From Gemmatimonadota bacterium (GTDB lineage Bacteria; Latescibacterota; UBA2968; UBA8231): a stretch of 9,506 nucleotides of DNA. Below, piece after piece: positions 7,999 to 9,506 of this stretch; within the stretch, counting starts at the first letter, position 1, and every line of letters starts with the position of its first letter. The translations under genes were made by a program, and so were the position numbers. Below the pieces are notes generated by a model. It did no database searches. It was not told the DNA's origin and saw nothing but the letters and a program-made list of their open reading frames with translations. The DNA is taken from the NCBI GenBank assembly GCA_026706505.1, contig JAPOYQ010000702.1, forward strand, positions 1-9,506. Direction: 5' to 3'.

Positions 7999-8027
7999 TT
8001 GCCATTTGTGAGTGGTCGGTACATAAT
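7999..8027 (+). promoter_or_regulatory. Sigma70-type promoter for the outer-membrane barrel gene
   Basis: TTGCCA (7999-8004) and CATAAT (8022-8027) each match the -35 and -10 consensus at 5 of 6 positions and are exactly 17 bases apart. They lie in the 107-base gap after the receptor stop. Transcription would start near 8034, leaving an untranslated leader of about 46 bases before the ATG at 8080, so the downstream gene need not depend on readthrough from the receptor. Confidence 0.55.
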
Positions 8028-8079
8028 CGACAGAATAGTTAGGGGATCGCTCAACGCCAACACTTTCCGCGAGATTTCT

Positions 8080-9054
8080 ATGAACCACAACACTCGACCA
8101 AATTCGCTCCGCCCACTGCGGCACTGGATCCCGCTGGCGGCCCTCCTGCTGGCGATTGCCCCGACCCAACTACACGCCGGCGCTTGGACGCAGGCCCCAG
8201 GCGGCATGTACTTCAAAATCGCCGGGCTTTCCTTCCGCTCCCAAGACTATCTGGACGCCGCTGGCGAGCGGCGGGAGCGGGTGGCAAAACCCAGCATGGA
8301 AGAGTTGAGCGACGAGAGTATATCGGCTTACCTAGAATATGGTTTGTGGGAGCGCTTGACCTTGGTGGCCACCCTGCCCTATAAGCGCTTGGTGTACAAG
8401 AATACCGAGGTGAAGGTATTCAACAGAAGCGACGGCCCCGATACCACCATAACCCGCATCCACCCCGACGAAATCCGCTCGGGCCTAGCCGACTTGGAAC
8501 TGCGCCTGCGCTGGCGCTTGCTGCGCAATCCGGCGGTGGTCTCCCTAGCGCTGGGGGGCAAATTCCCCTTGGGCTACGACATAGACCAAGACAGCATTGG
8601 CTCCCTAGACGCGGGCGGACTTGGTTTGGGGTTGAGTCCAGTGGATGGGGCCGACAACAAGGTTCCCTTGGGCACGGGCGAGAGGGACATCGACATGCGC
8701 CTGTTGGTAGGCAAGTCGCTGTACCCACTCCCAGGCTACTTGACGAGCACGGTCGGCTATCGCAAGCGAGGCGGGGCCTTCAGCGACGAATTCTTCTATG
8801 GCTTAGAGGCCGGGGTCACCTATAATCGCCTGCTAGTCAAAGGCGTGGTCGAAGGGATGCGCACCATGGGCGATTGCGGCGCCATGGGACAAGGTGGTCT
8901 CGTCGGCGACCAAGACATCCTCAAGCTGGCCCCGGGATTGATCTGGTCTCTCAGTAAAAACCTGGAAGTTGGCGTCGATCTATTCCACATCGCGGCTGGC
9001 TGCAATACCGCAGCGGGCACGACCTACGCCGTGGGGCTGGCTTTCAAGCGCTAA
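8080..9054 (+). CDS. Outer-membrane beta-barrel protein, function unknown
   Basis: A 324-residue exported protein. Residues 1-33 form a signal peptide: a basic start, the hydrophobic core WIPLAALLLAIAP, and probable cleavage after LHA. The mature protein opens with GAWTQAPGGMYFKIAGLSF and then shows alternating polar/aromatic strands: ISAYLEYGLWERLTLVATLPY, LADLELRLRWRLL, VVSLALGGKFPLGYD, DIDMRLLVGKSLYPLPGYLTS, FFYGLEAGVTYN and LAPGLIWSL. It closes with TYAVGLAFKR. This pattern resembles small bacterial outer-membrane barrels of the XagA or phenol-degradation MetA-like type, but I cannot assign it firmly and no substrate is implied. The ATG at 8080 is preferred because the signal peptide follows directly. 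An upstream TTG at 7969 would overlap the receptor stop and add 37 non-signal residues. Its own promoter lies 53 bases upstream. The frame is intact although both neighbours are broken. Confidence 0.8.
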   Translation: MNHNTRPNSLRPLRHWIPLAALLLAIAPTQLHAGAWTQAPGGMYFKIAGLSFRSQDYLDAAGERRERVAKPSMEELSDESISAYLEYGLWERLTLVATLPYKRLVYKNTEVKVFNRSDGPDTTITRIHPDEIRSGLADLELRLRWRLLRNPAVVSLALGGKFPLGYDIDQDSIGSLDAGGLGLGLSPVDGADNKVPLGTGERDIDMRLLVGKSLYPLPGYLTSTVGYRKRGGAFSDEFFYGLEAGVTYNRLLVKGVVEGMRTMGDCGAMGQGGLVGDQDILKLAPGLIWSLSKNLEVGVDLFHIAAGCNTAAGTTYAVGLAFKR

Positions 9055-9106
9055 AAAAATCGCGGCTGCAGAGCCAATCTGTTATATTTTGGTCGTACTT
9101 CCATTG

Positions 9107-9114
9107 AAAGGAGG
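9107..9114 (+). promoter_or_regulatory. Strong Shine-Dalgarno site of msrP
   Basis: AAAGGAGG lies 5 bases before the ATG at 9120 and only 2 bases before an in-frame GTG at 9117, so the ATG is the better start. It is the only near-perfect Shine-Dalgarno sequence in the window; the other starts have weak or no match. Confidence 0.75.
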
Positions 9115-9119
9115 CTGTG

Positions 9120-9446
9120 ATGCCGCGCAAAAAATGGGAGATTTCCGAGTGTCAGGCCACCGACGAAGACGTCTATCTCAACCGCCGCAAGTTCATCCGG
9201 CGGGCCGGCTTGGGCTCCATCGGCCTGCTTGCGGGATGCATTCCAGAAAAGCTCCTCAATCCAGCAACGCTCGTCGATCCAACAAAATATCTCAGTCCCA
9301 CGATTATCGAGCCAATCCCACCATCAGAGTGGTATCCAGCTCCCACAAATGATGACTTTTCCACGCTCGACCGGCCGCTCACCGACGAGGCCGTGGCAGC
9401 CAAGTACAACAACTTCTATGAATTCCCCACCTCCAAGGATGTGTGA
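9120..9446 (+). CDS. msrP: MsrP (YedY) N-terminal part, ended by an in-frame TGA
   Basis: These 108 codons match the start of the catalytic subunit of the periplasmic methionine sulfoxide reductase MsrPQ. MsrP is a Tat-exported molybdopterin enzyme that repairs oxidised methionines in envelope proteins, with electrons from the haem protein MsrQ. A twin-arginine signal (NRRKFIRRAGLG, residues 21-32) precedes the hydrophobic stretch SIGLLAGC, and the motif KYNNFYEFPTSKDV (95-108) is the recognisable MsrP entry to the catalytic domain. LLAGC with Cys40 also fits a lipobox, suggesting membrane anchoring. Codon 109 is TGA, where orthologues as I remember them have Trp (DVW). Family MsrP proteins are about 300 residues or longer, so this is a fragment unless the TGA is a sequence error. 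The Mo-binding Cys lies beyond the window. The promoter is unclear: TATATT at 9083-9088 has no good -35 partner. Confidence 0.8.
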   Translation: MPRKKWEISECQATDEDVYLNRRKFIRRAGLGSIGLLAGCIPEKLLNPATLVDPTKYLSPTIIEPIPPSEWYPAPTNDDFSTLDRPLTDEAVAAKYNNFYEFPTSKDV

Positions 9447-9506
9447 CGCTTCATAGACAATTTTGAGCCTCCCCCTTGGACGGCGGCAATAATCGCTCTC
9501 GCACCC
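9447..9506 (+). pseudogene. msrP: In-frame continuation of msrP beyond the TGA (partial)
   Basis: Directly after the TGA at 9444-9446 the same frame reads RFIDNFEPPPWTAAIIALAP to the window edge. RFIDNFEPPPWT fits MsrP orthologues, where DVW is followed by a charged helix and PWT. The next residues (AAIIALAP) deviate from the expected VxIxGL-type strand: a near-invariant Gly appears as Ala. So the coding homology survives the stop codon without a frame change, and further substitutions may have accumulated. The window ends before this can be settled. Confidence 0.6.

Noticed and set aside
7969..8079. Longer N-terminus for the barrel protein starting at TTG 7969
   Set aside because: It would overlap the receptor stop, add 37 residues before a complete signal peptide, and run across the promoter at 7999-8027.
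9083..9088. TATATT as the msrP promoter -10 box
   Set aside because: No -35-like hexamer lies 16-18 bases upstream (that stretch is GC-rich), so it is not reported as a promoter.
9444..9446. TGA read as tryptophan under an alternative genetic code, or as selenocysteine
   Set aside because: TGG is the Trp codon throughout the window, and TGA ends the 681-residue protein and the receptor at family-typical termini. Orthologues as I remember them have Trp rather than Cys here, so selenocysteine does not fit.

Overview
The window is GC-rich and holds six gene units arranged divergently around a 170-base intergenic region. No single marker gene fixes the taxonomy. The combination suggests an uncultured diderm bacterium: an Oar-like TonB-dependent receptor with an N-terminal carboxypeptidase-regulatory domain, an OPT-like DUF6785/DUF6784 membrane protein, a secreted M28-like protein and a Tat-exported MsrP. 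I infer something in the range of Latescibacterota, Poribacteria or Planctomycetes relatives, at modest confidence. The outer-membrane proteins show directly that the cell has two membranes.

Left half, minus strand (transcribed from about 4791 toward 1): a HAD-superfamily phosphatase, a 681-residue polytopic OPT-like membrane protein, and a secreted M28-peptidase-like protein that runs off the left edge. The three are tightly packed (42 and 5 bases apart) and look like one operon. The M28-like protein keeps the fold signatures, including a PA-like insertion, but most positions expected to bind zinc or catalyse are substituted. It is probably a non-catalytic pseudo-peptidase, translationally coupled to the transporter-like gene.

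Right half, plus strand: an Oar-like TonB-dependent receptor (about 1003 residues if intact) is broken by a one-base frameshift near 7071-7077. It is followed by an intact outer-membrane beta-barrel protein of 324 residues with its own good sigma70-type promoter. The window ends with the N-terminal part of MsrP (YedY), the periplasmic methionine sulfoxide reductase molybdoenzyme subunit. Its reading frame meets a TGA where a tryptophan is expected, and recognisable MsrP sequence continues in frame beyond it.

I see no RNA gene, insertion sequence, CRISPR array or integration signature. The points most worth a second look are the degenerate M28 protein coupled to the transporter-like protein, and the two single-base lesions (receptor frameshift, msrP nonsense codon) within 2.4 kb. 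The lesions are either sequence errors or real gene decay. No complete new system can be demonstrated from this sequence alone.
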